From positions 1 to 64,000 of the forward strand of contig NZ_JAMFLG010000004.1 of NCBI RefSeq assembly GCF_023502205.1: DNA of 64,000 bases. The letters are read 5' to 3'. The DNA comes from Aquiflexum sp. TKW24L (GTDB lineage: Bacteria > Bacteroidota > Bacteroidia > Cytophagales > Cyclobacteriaceae). The notes under the pieces are model-generated. The model searched no databases. It was not told the origin of the DNA and was given only the letters and a program-made list of their open reading frames with translations. Positions 7,669 to 16,204 of this stretch are shown one piece after another. The position numbers and the translations under genes were made by a program. Numbering within the stretch: position 1 is the first letter of the stretch; every line of letters starts with the position of its first letter.

Positions 7669-9462
7669 TTACCTGATCAAAATAATTCCTCCAAAAGCCG
7701 GGATATCCAGCTTTACAGATCTTGGCTTTTTTTCAAATGGACCTTGGGCCGAAACAGACATATTCTCTGTCCCAGCGAAATCTTCATCATAACCTTTCCA
7801 ACCACTGTTAAATTTCACATTCCAACTGCCCTCTAGGGGAACACCGAGTTGGTAATCAGTGTATGTCTCATGTGAAAAATTAAGTACCACGATCACGGGA
7901 CGGTCTTGATGATCGATATGCGTCCTGCTGTATGCCAAAACCAAAGTATCTTGGTTGAAATGCAATGTTTCTGTCTGCTGACCTGTCAATCCTACTGTAG
8001 CTTCATCCCGGCCATTACGCATCCGGATGAGATCTTGGTACATCCTTGATATGCCGTTGAATTCAGCCTGTCGCCCCCAATCCAAAGGCTCCGTATCTGT
8101 AAAAGATCCATAAGTGATAAATTCCTGTCCTTGAAATATCATGGGAATCCCCGGGGCCGTCATGAGCGTGATGGCACCCAAAGTGGATTTCTTCTTGGCA
8201 AATTCGCCATCCGCCTCTCCGGGTTGAATTTCCTCAGGCAGTCTCGCGGATCCATTAGCCACTTCGTCATGGGATTCGGTGAATATCACCCTTTGGAAGA
8301 CGTCATTGTTGAAGGAAAGGAACAATGATTCGACCACCAACTGGAGGTTTCGGTGCTTGTCTTCTATTTCAAGTAGAACACGTCGAATGTGGTTGACAAA
8401 TCCCAAACCCCATTGGGTATGGAATCCAAGTCCATTCAGCTTGATATCCGAAGTGACAATAGGATCTGCTTTGAGGTCCTCAGCGATCAGGATTTTGCCT
8501 GGAAATTTAGATCTGAGCTCCCCGTTAAGTTGCTGCAGAAAACGATATCCTTCCTCTAAAGTGGCATTATTTTGTGGGTCCTCATTTTGCATAAAACGGA
8601 TGACCGCGGTGGCATCAAATCGTAACCCATCACATTGGTAGTCGTCAAGCCACATCAGTGCGTTGTCCCTGATGTAGTTTCTTACCTCCTTCCTTCCATA
8701 ATCAGGTCGGTTTTCACCCCAAGGGGTTTTGGCTTTGTAATCATTGTAAAAATATATTCCCCCAAGGTCATTTTCCTGCCAACCGTCAAACTGCCAAAGA
8801 TCGATATCAGATGGTCCAAAATGGTTGTACACCACATCCATAATGATGGCGATACCCCTGGTATGTGCTTCAAAGATAAAATGCTTCAGCCCATCCGGTC
8901 CACCATAGGCAGATTCTACTGCAAAAGGATGGGCAGGATTATACCCCCAAGATTGGTCTCCTGCAAATTCCATCACGGGCATGATTTCTATGGCGGTGAT
9001 ACCAAGGTCTCGCAGGTAATCTAACCTTTTGGCTGCCGTAAAAAAATCACCTACCTCCCCTTCATTAAGCCCTTCCCTATTGAATGTCCCGATGTGCATC
9101 TCATAGATCACCAATTTATTGAAAGAAGGAAGCTGAAAGTTGTGGTTTTCCCAATCTTTTCTGAGGTTGATCACCACAGAATTGCCAACACTGTTGGTTA
9201 CTTTCCTGGCATAGGGATCGTTTTTGGTGATTTTATTATCGCCGTTGTAGATGACATATTTATACTCGGCACCTTCTCCTGCCTCATCCACATGGACAGC
9301 CCAATAGCCCCCGTTTTCATGTTCTAATGGGTATTCATCCTCTTTCCAATCATTGAAACTGCCCATCACAAAAACACTGTTGGCATTGGGAGCCCAAACT
9401 CTAAAAGTCACACCATTATCTCCAACAATGGCGCCCATCCCCAGATTGCCTATCCTATCCAT
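7669..9462 (-). CDS. GH13 alpha-amylase family, branching-enzyme-like
   Basis: A 597-aa cytoplasmic GH13 protein probably acting on alpha-1,4-glucan. An N-terminal CBM48/isoamylase-like domain (residues about 15-95, FRVWAPNANSVFVMGSFNDW) is followed by the TIM barrel. Its conserved regions are visible: DVVYNHFGPSD, the nucleophile aspartate in DGLRFDATA, the acid/base glutamate in LIAEDLK, and TESHDEVANG. It ends with a beta-sandwich finishing in PAFGGIILIR. It has no signal peptide. At 597 aa it is shorter than standard GlgB (over 700 aa) and could also be compared with trehalohydrolases, so the exact reaction is open. No other glycogen genes are adjacent. Confidence 0.82.
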   Translation of the reverse strand: MDRIGNLGMGAIVGDNGVTFRVWAPNANSVFVMGSFNDWKEDEYPLEHENGGYWAVHVDEAGEGAEYKYVIYNGDNKITKNDPYARKVTNSVGNSVVINLRKDWENHNFQLPSFNKLVIYEMHIGTFNREGLNEGEVGDFFTAAKRLDYLRDLGITAIEIMPVMEFAGDQSWGYNPAHPFAVESAYGGPDGLKHFIFEAHTRGIAIIMDVVYNHFGPSDIDLWQFDGWQENDLGGIYFYNDYKAKTPWGENRPDYGRKEVRNYIRDNALMWLDDYQCDGLRFDATAVIRFMQNEDPQNNATLEEGYRFLQQLNGELRSKFPGKILIAEDLKADPIVTSDIKLNGLGFHTQWGLGFVNHIRRVLLEIEDKHRNLQLVVESLFLSFNNDVFQRVIFTESHDEVANGSARLPEEIQPGEADGEFAKKKSTLGAITLMTAPGIPMIFQGQEFITYGSFTDTEPLDWGRQAEFNGISRMYQDLIRMRNGRDEATVGLTGQQTETLHFNQDTLVLAYSRTHIDHQDRPVIVVLNFSHETYTDYQLGVPLEGSWNVKFNSGWKGYDEDFAGTENMSVSAQGPFEKKPRSVKLDIPAFGGIILIR

Positions 9463-9572
9463 ACCTTAATTTTTTGTAAAATATTTAGAAAAAATGTTTT
9501 TACTTGATGAAAATACTAAAATAAGATAAATTAACTCATTGTAAAATATTTTTCAATGGCTGGCTTCAATTA

Positions 9573-10589
9573 TCAATCTTCGGTGGGAATATCCTCATTT
9601 CCCTTTTCTACGATGATTTCTTTATCGACGACTTTCATCGCAAAATCCGAAGGATGAACTGTATCCTCATATTTCTCCGCATAGACTCTTGTAAATGAAG
9701 CACCATAAAATAAAATCAAACAGGAATAGGACACCCAAAGTAAAATCAATACCACCGAACCCGCAGCACCATAGGTCGAACCCGGATCTGCTGCACCAAA
9801 ATATAAGCTAAGCAAAATCTTACCCAGATTGAACAATATCGCTGTCAAAAAACCTCCCAACCACACCGACCTCCACTTGATCTTCATGTCAGGCATAAAC
9901 CTGAATATCAACACAAACAAAAGTCCGATCACAAAAGTGGACAAAGCAAGCTCGAAAAATTGAGCTATATACACATATGACGGCTCCCAAAGTCTAGAAA
10001 GAAATCTAGTCAAAACCGTCAGCGCTGTGGACACTACAAAGCTGATCAACAGCAAAAAAGCAATGACCATCACAAAAGCAAGGCTTAAAGCCCTGTCTTT
10101 GACCAATTTCCACCATCCGGCATCAGGGTCTACTTTGACGCTCCAGATTTCATTCATTGAGATCTGAAGCTGGTAAAATACTCCTGTCGCACCAAAAACC
10201 AATATGGCAATTCCCATGATGGTGGCAAAAACTGTCCTTTTATCCTCACTTGAATTTTCGATGATCGCGACTACAGACTCTGCAGCACCAGGGCCTATTG
10301 CCTCTGAAATCTGATCTGTGATTTCGCCCTGTACGATCTCCTCTCCCCAAAATGCCCCAACAGCATTGATGATCAAGATAAGCAACCCGGGCATGGACAA
10401 TACTGCATAGTATGCCACTACTGCACCCAATCTCCAAGGATTATTGGCATTCCAAAGTTTGGCCGCATCCCATAATAGCATGGGGAGGTCTTTAATCTTA
10501 AAATTTTTTGCTAATAGTTTTACCACTGTAGGTCTTGATTTTAAAGGCCAAAAAAATATATTCCGGCCATCGGCTTCTAATAGCCGCAT
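9573..10589 (-). CDS. YihY/BrkB-family inner membrane protein
   Basis: A 338-aa polytopic membrane protein of the YihY/BrkB (UPF0761) family. About six hydrophobic segments are visible, including LGAVVAYYAVLSMPGLLILI, FATIMGIAILVFGATGVFYQ and VLILLWVSYSCLILFYGASF. The family signature AYYAVLSMPGLL and the FGATGVFYQLQISMN region are present. The acidic C-terminal tail (from about residue 310) is predicted cytoplasmic. The family's function is not settled; early links to serum resistance and RNase BN activity do not hold generally. The gene stands alone between two unrelated transcription units. Confidence 0.88.
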   Translation of the reverse strand: MRLLEADGRNIFFWPLKSRPTVVKLLAKNFKIKDLPMLLWDAAKLWNANNPWRLGAVVAYYAVLSMPGLLILIINAVGAFWGEEIVQGEITDQISEAIGPGAAESVVAIIENSSEDKRTVFATIMGIAILVFGATGVFYQLQISMNEIWSVKVDPDAGWWKLVKDRALSLAFVMVIAFLLLISFVVSTALTVLTRFLSRLWEPSYVYIAQFFELALSTFVIGLLFVLIFRFMPDMKIKWRSVWLGGFLTAILFNLGKILLSLYFGAADPGSTYGAAGSVVLILLWVSYSCLILFYGASFTRVYAEKYEDTVHPSDFAMKVVDKEIIVEKGNEDIPTED

Positions 10590-10821
10590 CTTTTTAATGC
10601 ATTAACCGTGCCTTTATGGAAATTTGGGTGAATAGTAGTGTGAGGTAGCTAAAATGAAAAATCCCGTAATTAGTATATTGTTTCGACTCTTTACCAATTA
10701 CCAAATATTCTATCTCAAATTAGAAGCCTAGGTATGCTTCTCATAATGAGAATCTCAATGGACTTTTATTGTAAGTTTTCAAAAAAATTTATCTGCGCTA
10801 CATGTGCAGTGATAGTGTGAA

Positions 10822-12081
10822 TTAGTCTTCTAATGCTGTAGGAATAAAAATATCAAATGTGGTGCCTATGTTTAATTTACTGTTGGCTGTAATAATTCCG
10901 CCATGGTTTTCAACAATTTTCTTCACGATGGCAAGTCCAATGCCTGTGCCCTTAAATTCAGCTTGTTCATGAAGTCGGAAGAATATTTCAAATATTTTTT
11001 CACTGTATTCCGGTTCAAAACCGATGCCGTTATCAGAAATAGAAATGTGACAATAACTTACTTGAGGTGAAAGTTTGGCATTGTCAAATGCCATGCCTTT
11101 GGCTATTTTACTTTTGATTATGATTAACGGCCTTTGCGCAGGATTAGAAAATTTCAATGCGTTGCCAATCAAATTGTACATGAGTTGACGAAACTGGAAA
11201 GGGATAATATGGACACTACTGAGTTTCTTTGCCTCAATGATAGCTTTTTTATCCTTTATTTCATCTTTGAGTTGATCCTTTACTTCATCAATGATTTCTT
11301 TTAGGTGGGTGTATTCCAATTTGCCTTCCGTAGAATTGGTGCGTGAGTAGTCAAGTAAATCCTGAATAAGTACCTGCATTGAATTTGCGGCATACTGCAC
11401 CCTGTTCAAATAGTCTTTTCCCTTATCTGATAATTGAATTCTTTCTTTGTCGATGATGTAGGAGATCAAAAGTTGGATTTTGCGCAGCGGCCCCTGTAAA
11501 TCATGACTGGTAATGTAAGCGAATGTGTGAAGTTCACTGTTCAATTTTTCTAATTCAGCGTTTTTAATCTTTAATATTTCTTCTTCTTTCTTTTTTTCGG
11601 TTAAGTCGGTGATTATCATACCGACCGTTGGGATTGTTGGAAATAAGGATGTGAGCGATATATAAACAGGAACTTTCAAATCGGCAATCGATAAGAATAT
11701 TTCACCTTTCGCTTGTGCGGTTAAGGCTGTTTTAAAAAGCTCATTGAATGTTTCTATTGATTCAGGATGTATATATTGATAAAAAGAATTTCCAATTACG
11801 TCTTCATAGGAAAGGTTTAAAAGCTGGGGAAAAAAATTGTTGGTGTAAACAATCAATCCCTCTTCCGTTAAGTTAAGTGCACCTTCACCAAAATTTTCAA
11901 CCAACAATCTATAAGCATAGTCTACTGTTCGAAGTGTAAAAATTTCGGATTGGTTATTGGTCTTCAATGCAAAGGCATCTACTTCACCTCCTTTGATGGC
12001 TTCAATTAGCTGCTCGTATTCATCCAATCGGCTTTGTAACTCTTCGATTTTTAATGCTGATTGCTTGGCGGATAATTTCAT
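10822..12081 (-). CDS. PAS-domain histidine kinase of the kai operon
   Basis: A 419-aa soluble histidine kinase. A short N-terminal coiled coil (residues 1-40) precedes a PAS domain (about 55-170) and a second coiled coil, then HisKA with the phospho-acceptor histidine in YITSHDLQGPLRK (about 190-200) and HATPase_c with SDNGIGF and GTGIGLAIVKK. Unlike cyanobacterial SasA it has no KaiB-like sensor domain. It is the last gene of a kaiC-kaiB-kaiB-kinase operon (10-bp gap to the preceding kaiB), so it is the likely output kinase, possibly reading KaiB or KaiC state through its PAS domain (inference). No response regulator is encoded next to it. Confidence 0.9.
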   Translation of the reverse strand: MKLSAKQSALKIEELQSRLDEYEQLIEAIKGGEVDAFALKTNNQSEIFTLRTVDYAYRLLVENFGEGALNLTEEGLIVYTNNFFPQLLNLSYEDVIGNSFYQYIHPESIETFNELFKTALTAQAKGEIFLSIADLKVPVYISLTSLFPTIPTVGMIITDLTEKKKEEEILKIKNAELEKLNSELHTFAYITSHDLQGPLRKIQLLISYIIDKERIQLSDKGKDYLNRVQYAANSMQVLIQDLLDYSRTNSTEGKLEYTHLKEIIDEVKDQLKDEIKDKKAIIEAKKLSSVHIIPFQFRQLMYNLIGNALKFSNPAQRPLIIIKSKIAKGMAFDNAKLSPQVSYCHISISDNGIGFEPEYSEKIFEIFFRLHEQAEFKGTGIGLAIVKKIVENHGGIITANSKLNIGTTFDIFIPTALED

Positions 12082-12091
12082 TTCTAAAAAG

Positions 12092-12403
12092 TTATTTCTT
12101 GATTTTAATGCCTAATGATTGCAATACCTTTTTGGTATCGGATAATGTTCCTATCAAAGTTTTTTTAGGCAACGGTGATTTTTTCAGAAGTGAAGGACTA
12201 AACACGATATGTTGTTCTGAAGCAAGCTTTGGGTCTTTGTATATATCTACAATCTCCAGTTCAAAAGAATCTTTTAAATATTTGTCACACAGCCACTTAA
12301 GGTTATCAATAGCCTCCATGGATTTCTGGGACATGCCTGAAATATAGAGTGTCAACACCAAATTCTCTTCGACAATAAATTCATCCGCTGTGGGTTCTTT
12401 CAT
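12092..12403 (-). CDS. KaiB-like protein, second copy
   Basis: A 103-aa thioredoxin-like KaiB-family protein. The opening strand LVLTLYISGMSQKSMEAI and the FELEIVDIYKDPKLAS segment match the KaiB pattern. The following segment reads FSPSLLKKSPLPKKTLIG, matching the usual P-T-L-(V/I)-(K/R) region but with Ser in place of Thr. It has a longer, acidic N-terminus than the first copy and is clearly diverged from it, suggesting a separate role rather than redundancy. It lies 10 bp after the first kaiB and 10 bp before the histidine kinase. In the family, KaiB changes fold to bind the KaiC ring; whether this copy does so is unknown. Confidence 0.85.
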   Translation of the reverse strand: MKEPTADEFIVEENLVLTLYISGMSQKSMEAIDNLKWLCDKYLKDSFELEIVDIYKDPKLASEQHIVFSPSLLKKSPLPKKTLIGTLSDTKKVLQSLGIKIKK

Positions 12404-12413
12404 GGTAAGATAA

Positions 12414-12704
12414 TTAAAGTGTTACCGGACGGATATTTAAGCCAACCAAAACTTTCTCCTCATTGGAAAGGTCTCCTATTATCTTTCTTAAGGGTACAGG
12501 AACTTTTCGCACCAAAGTGGGTATGGCAAAAATCTGATCCCCTTCAGCCAACTGTGGATTTTTCAAGAGGTCAACCACCTCGATGATATATTTGCCTTTC
12601 AAATGATTCTCACAATATTTAGAGATATTCTTCAAGGCAAGTACTGAATTGGGCGTTTGTCCTGCTATATACAAACGCAATTCCCATTTTTCTTCTTTTG
12701 GCAT
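12414..12704 (-). CDS. kaiB: KaiB homologue, first copy
   Basis: A 96-aa canonical KaiB-like protein. The start chosen is the ATG giving [21 protein letters not shown] longer frame from 12767 would overlap the 3' end of kaiC by 56 bases and adds a non-homologous leader. Core motifs [27 protein letters not shown] and [23 protein letters not shown] fit cyanobacterial KaiB closely. It follows kaiC by 7 bp, so co-transcription is near certain. The expected partner is the KaiC homologue encoded just upstream. No kaiA is present. Confidence 0.92.
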   Translation of the reverse strand: MPKEEKWELRLYIAGQTPNSVLALKNISKYCENHLKGKYIIEVVDLLKNPQLAEGDQIFAIPTLVRKVPVPLRKIIGDLSNEEKVLVGLNIRPVTL

Positions 12705-12711
12705 GTGCTTT

Positions 12712-14139
12712 TTATTTTTTGTTTGGAGAAGTAAATTGGAATCCTTTCCCTGAAATAATAAAATCATGTTGGTTGTTTGAGTGGCCCATACCCCTCGATT
12801 TTACGATACGCAGGCTCCGTACCCTTTCATTGTTAAGTGCTTCGTTCCTCAGATCTATCCATGTGTCTGCAAGAGAAGAAACAGTGTCAATGGTAGAATT
12901 ATTGAATTCTGATTGACCATCATAGGTGAGCGAAGTAAACAATGCGTTGACCTGCTTTTTTTTGAGTGTATCCATTAACCTCACTAACATTGCCCGTACT
13001 TCATTGGTATTACCGATTGTGATCAAGCTGCTGATGGGGTCAATGATTACAGTACGTGGTTTTAGCTCGTCCAATAAATTATGAAGAACCATCAGGTGCA
13101 ATTCCAAACCTTGGAGCGAAGGCCGTGACGCTTGAATGTGGAGTAGTTTTGATTTGATAGCTTGCTCAAAATCAATTCCGATTGTAGCCATATTCCTTAC
13201 CAATTGGTCAGGCGATTCTTCAAAGGAAAAAAAGAGCGTGGGTTCATTTCGTTTGCAACTGCTCATCGCAAAATGACCTGCAAGAATTGTTTTTGAAGTG
13301 CCAGCATTGCCGGTAATGAGTGTGCTGCTTGCACGATAAATTCCCCCAGTCGAAAATAACTTGTCCAATCGAGGTAATCCTGAAGAGATAATTTCTGTTG
13401 GTGATTTATAATCTAATTTGAGTGATGTAACCGGGAGAACTGAAATTCCATTTTCGTCTATGAGAAAGGGGTATTCATTTGTACCGTGTGTGCTGCCCCT
13501 ATATTTGACGATACGCAATCTGCGTGTGGCAATCTGTTCTATCACCCGAAAATCAAGAAGTATCACGCAATCGGATACATATTCTTCCAAACCCTGTCTC
13601 GTCAAAGAATTATCACCTCTTTCACCTGTGATTACGGTCGTTACGCCTTTGTCTTTGAGCCAGGTGAATAACCTGCGGATTTCAGAACGGAGCAATATCA
13701 TGTTTTCCATGCCTGAAAACAGGGATTCGATGGTATCAAGCACTACCCTTTTGGCACCAATGGAATCAATGGCATAATTGAGCCGGATAAATATCCCTTC
13801 CAAATCATACTCACCGGTTTCTTCTATCTCTGATCGTTCAATGCGCACATGGTCAATGCGTAGTTTTTTTTCTGCCTGTAATTTTTCAAAATCAAAACCC
13901 AATGACTCAAAATTCTGTGTGAGGTCTTTTGCGGATTCCTCGAAAGTCATGAATACGCCCGGCTCGTTATACTCGGTAATCCCTTTCACAAGAAACTGCG
14001 CAGCAAATAACGTTTTACCACAACCGGCACTCCCGCAAATAAGTACAGGGCGCCCTTTGGGGAATCCGCCATTTGTGATTTCATCAAGTCCGCTTATTCC
14101 AGTGGGAGTTTTAAGCAATGTTTCCATTTTGTATGGCAA
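12712..14139 (-). CDS. kaiC: KaiC homologue (double RecA-fold ATPase)
   Basis: A 475-aa KaiC-family ATPase with two tandem RecA-like domains. CI has Walker A at residues 36-43 (GSAGCGKT) and the paired glutamates in MTFEES. CII has Walker A in [11 protein letters not shown] and [10 protein letters not shown]. By eye, the stretch VSSLADTW (residues 420-427) aligns with the Synechococcus phosphosite segment, giving Ser421-Ser422 where S. elongatus has Ser431-Thr432, so autophosphorylation is possible. The C-terminal tail after the second domain is short compared with cyanobacterial KaiC (519 aa); the A-loop/KaiA-binding tail seems reduced, consistent with the lack of kaiA. It leads the operon with two kaiB genes and a kinase. 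Confidence 0.93.
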   Translation of the reverse strand: MPYKMETLLKTPTGISGLDEITNGGFPKGRPVLICGSAGCGKTLFAAQFLVKGITEYNEPGVFMTFEESAKDLTQNFESLGFDFEKLQAEKKLRIDHVRIERSEIEETGEYDLEGIFIRLNYAIDSIGAKRVVLDTIESLFSGMENMILLRSEIRRLFTWLKDKGVTTVITGERGDNSLTRQGLEEYVSDCVILLDFRVIEQIATRRLRIVKYRGSTHGTNEYPFLIDENGISVLPVTSLKLDYKSPTEIISSGLPRLDKLFSTGGIYRASSTLITGNAGTSKTILAGHFAMSSCKRNEPTLFFSFEESPDQLVRNMATIGIDFEQAIKSKLLHIQASRPSLQGLELHLMVLHNLLDELKPRTVIIDPISSLITIGNTNEVRAMLVRLMDTLKKKQVNALFTSLTYDGQSEFNNSTIDTVSSLADTWIDLRNEALNNERVRSLRIVKSRGMGHSNNQHDFIISGKGFQFTSPNKK

Positions 14140-14383
14140 TGAGAAAATATAATTCTTCTTAAGTAAAAAATATTAACTGAAAGGTAATATAAAAAGGTGA
14201 GATTAAGTGAAACCTAGATTTAAATTGTAAAGCCTAATGTTTTATTTATCAATAAGTTGCAAAGACTATACAATCACATTCTTGGGGCTCCAAAAAAGCG
14301 GGGGAGTATTGGAATGTTAGGATTCATGTTATCCTTGGATGATCCGCTTCCAAAATCAAAAATTTACTGCAATTGATCGGTCC

Positions 14384-14881
14384 TTAACTTTCGAGGATTT
14401 TCTTTTTTTCTATTTCAAATTCTTCTTGGGTGATCACACCTTCATCTAGCAATTTTTTTAATTCCCTCAGTTTATCAGCTTTGGTTTTATCCAGACCACT
14501 TGGGATGGAATAGTAGTTAGTATCAAGCCCTCCGACAGCAGGCTGAAGCGTATAGGTCCTAAATGGCTTGTACTTCATGATCCAAAGGAAAGGAACCAAC
14601 AAAAATAATCCTCCGATCAAAGCGCCCACATCCAACTCCTCATCCCTTGAAAAAGAAGTATTGAAAGGGTTATATCCTTCTTTTTCCAATTTGACCAAGG
14701 TCGAACTGCCGACTACTTTGGTATCGCGGTAGGCATAAGGAGTATTCCCCATGTACTCCCCATTCATATACAGCTTGGCATCAGATGGATTAGATTGGAT
14801 CATGGTCGTGCTGGCACAACTCGCAAAGAAAATAGCAACAGCCAAGAAAAGGGCAACTGATCTGAGATAGGTGAACCTCAT
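14384..14881 (-). CDS. Lipoprotein with PEGA-like and SHOCT domains
   Basis: A 165-aa predicted lipoprotein. The N-terminus ends with a lipobox (FFASC, cysteine at about residue 22). Next comes a PEGA-like surface-layer fold (MIQSNPSDAKLYMNGEYMGNTPYAYRDT), then a hydrophobic segment (VGALIGGLFLLVPFLWIM), and finally a C-terminal SHOCT motif (KADKLRELKKLLDEGVITQEEFEIEKKKIL). SHOCT is a short helical hairpin common at protein ends and thought to mediate oligomerisation. The function is unknown. The gene stands alone, with 244 bp of featureless A/T-rich DNA between it and kaiC. Confidence 0.8.
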   Translation of the reverse strand: MRFTYLRSVALFLAVAIFFASCASTTMIQSNPSDAKLYMNGEYMGNTPYAYRDTKVVGSSTLVKLEKEGYNPFNTSFSRDEELDVGALIGGLFLLVPFLWIMKYKPFRTYTLQPAVGGLDTNYYSIPSGLDKTKADKLRELKKLLDEGVITQEEFEIEKKKILES

Positions 14882-14983
14882 AATAAATTAAAATTTAGTT
14901 TTACAATATTAAGGTGTATTTTTAAAAGTACAAGGGAAGGAGGGCAAAAAGTTTGGGGTACGTAGGACTTCAGTTTGCCTATT

Positions 14984-15547
14984 TCACAACAAAGCATGTA
15001 GATAGTTTGCAGAATCAATCAACCCATTTTTTCTCAATCTTTCTAATATTTCAAATACATCAAGATTCGGGTTTGTCCTATTCAATACCATAGTTCTAAA
15101 AGCTTCCAATGCAAGGTTATTATTAAGATCAATAGTATCTGTAATAAAGTCATCAGCAGTCTTTGCTGTTATGCCAAAGCTTGCCAAGTATGCTGCGGGG
15201 AAGTCCTTTATGTTATTCGTAACAATGATGTTGGCATTTGTTTTTATGGCTGCGGCTAATACATGTCTGTCTTTTTCATCAGGCAATTCCAAAGAGTTAA
15301 CCAGAGGTTCATAATTATCAACCAATGCATCCGGAAAAGCAAGTTGCGCTTTTTTCAATCTTTTTTTGATCTCTTCGTCAGGAATCCCCTTTCGTAGCAT
15401 TACGTTTTCCCATTCATTAAAAATATGATTACTCCATTTTGGTGTAAAAAGGTCGTAAGAGGCAAACCAAAACAGAAGATCCCTGATATCAATAGGATAA
15501 ATTACATTGGTATCAAGAACACAAGTAAATCGAACGCTATGAATCAT
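14984..15547 (-). CDS. PIN-domain toxin-like ribonuclease
   Basis: A 187-aa PIN-domain protein, expected to be a metal-dependent RNase. The acidic residues of the fold are visible: the first aspartate in CVLDTNVIYP, the glutamate in HIFNEWENV, the aspartates of PDEKDRHVLAAA, and the closing aspartate in IIVTNNIKDFP. It is larger than VapC toxins (about 130 aa), carrying a C-terminal extension (from about residue 130) ending in a short helical region. It overlaps the upstream HTH gene by 11 bases, the layout of a type II toxin-antitoxin pair in which the antitoxin is translated first. Confidence 0.87.
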   Translation of the reverse strand: MIHSVRFTCVLDTNVIYPIDIRDLLFWFASYDLFTPKWSNHIFNEWENVMLRKGIPDEEIKKRLKKAQLAFPDALVDNYEPLVNSLELPDEKDRHVLAAAIKTNANIIVTNNIKDFPAAYLASFGITAKTADDFITDTIDLNNNLALEAFRTMVLNRTNPNLDVFEILERLRKNGLIDSANYLHALL

Positions 15548-15992
15548 ATATCCCAGCTTCTTCGTCAGCCTTCATGATTTCTATAAGCAACTGCCGTTGT
15601 TCGGCTTTCATTTTTCTTTTATAATCAAGGATATCTTGGTATTTGATTCTTCGATGTCTGCCAATTTTCGTAAAGTTGATTTCTCCGTTTTCAAGTAGCT
15701 TTACCAAATGTGGTCTCGAACATCCAACCATTTCGGCCGCTGCCTGAGTAGTAATTTCAGTTGCGATAGGAACGATAGATACCGGTTTACCTTGACTGGT
15801 TTCTTTTAGGATTTTAGCTAGCAATCGCAATGCTTTCAGAGGAATCTTAATTCTCTGGCTATTTTCTTCAATTTCAATCTCAAGGTAATCAGAATGGATT
15901 TGGTCCAATAAAAGGGCAAGAGAGCCATAGGATTCCAAGGCTACTTTTTGCTCTTCTTTAGAAGGTCTTTCAATGTTATAAATTTCGTTCAT
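15537..15992 (-). CDS. HTH (excisionase-type) antitoxin partner of the PIN protein
   Basis: A 151-aa protein with a MerR/excisionase-type helix-turn-helix in its second half: TTQAAAEMVGCSRPHLVKLL, then NGEINFTKIGRHRRIKYQDI. The final 25 residues, rich in Lys and Glu, probably wrap the PIN toxin. Its N-terminal 85 residues may dimerise. It precedes and overlaps the PIN gene, so it is the presumed antitoxin and autorepressor. The A/T-rich upstream DNA around 16010-16060 contains GAAATATTCGAAAC-type inverted sequence that could serve as operator, though this is weak. Confidence 0.85.
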   Translation of the reverse strand: MNEIYNIERPSKEEQKVALESYGSLALLLDQIHSDYLEIEIEENSQRIKIPLKALRLLAKILKETSQGKPVSIVPIATEITTQAAAEMVGCSRPHLVKLLENGEINFTKIGRHRRIKYQDILDYKRKMKAEQRQLLIEIMKADEEAGIYDS

Positions 15993-16189
15993 GGCATTTG
16001 CTTTAATGGGTAAATATACGAAATATTCGAAACCGTGTTCGTTTGTTTTGATTAATTAAATAAAAGAGAACGTTTTTCCGTATTCTGCTGTGGGGGATTT
16101 CGGAGCACAAAACTGTCAAAACATCTCAAAAGTTGATGCGAGATAGGAAGTTTAATTAACCACGTCACCTGCCATTGAGCAAAACGCCT

Positions 16190-16201
16190 GTAACCACACG
16201 T
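16190..16201. repeat. Inverted repeat left of NTF2-like copy A
   Basis: GTAACCACACGT here faces ATGTGTGGTAAC at 16970-16981, so the NTF2-like gene is bracketed by near-perfect 12-bp inverted repeats. The same arrangement brackets the second gene copy at 22429-22440 and 23210-23221. The sequence to the left (16155-16189, containing AACCACGTCACCTGCCATTG) is also shared with the second copy. Confidence 0.75.
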
Positions 16202-16204
16202 TTT

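Noticed and set aside
12705-12767. A longer KaiB start overlapping kaiC by 56 bases
   Set aside because: The extra residues have no similarity to KaiB, and an ATG with a KaiB-like beginning follows immediately after kaiC.
16155-16201. Possible integron attC site downstream of the NTF2-like genes
   Set aside because: The segment has GTTACC-like ends and partial repeats, but the repeats are direct rather than folding into an attC hairpin, and no integrase or attI is in the window. Kept only as a test in the cassette finding.
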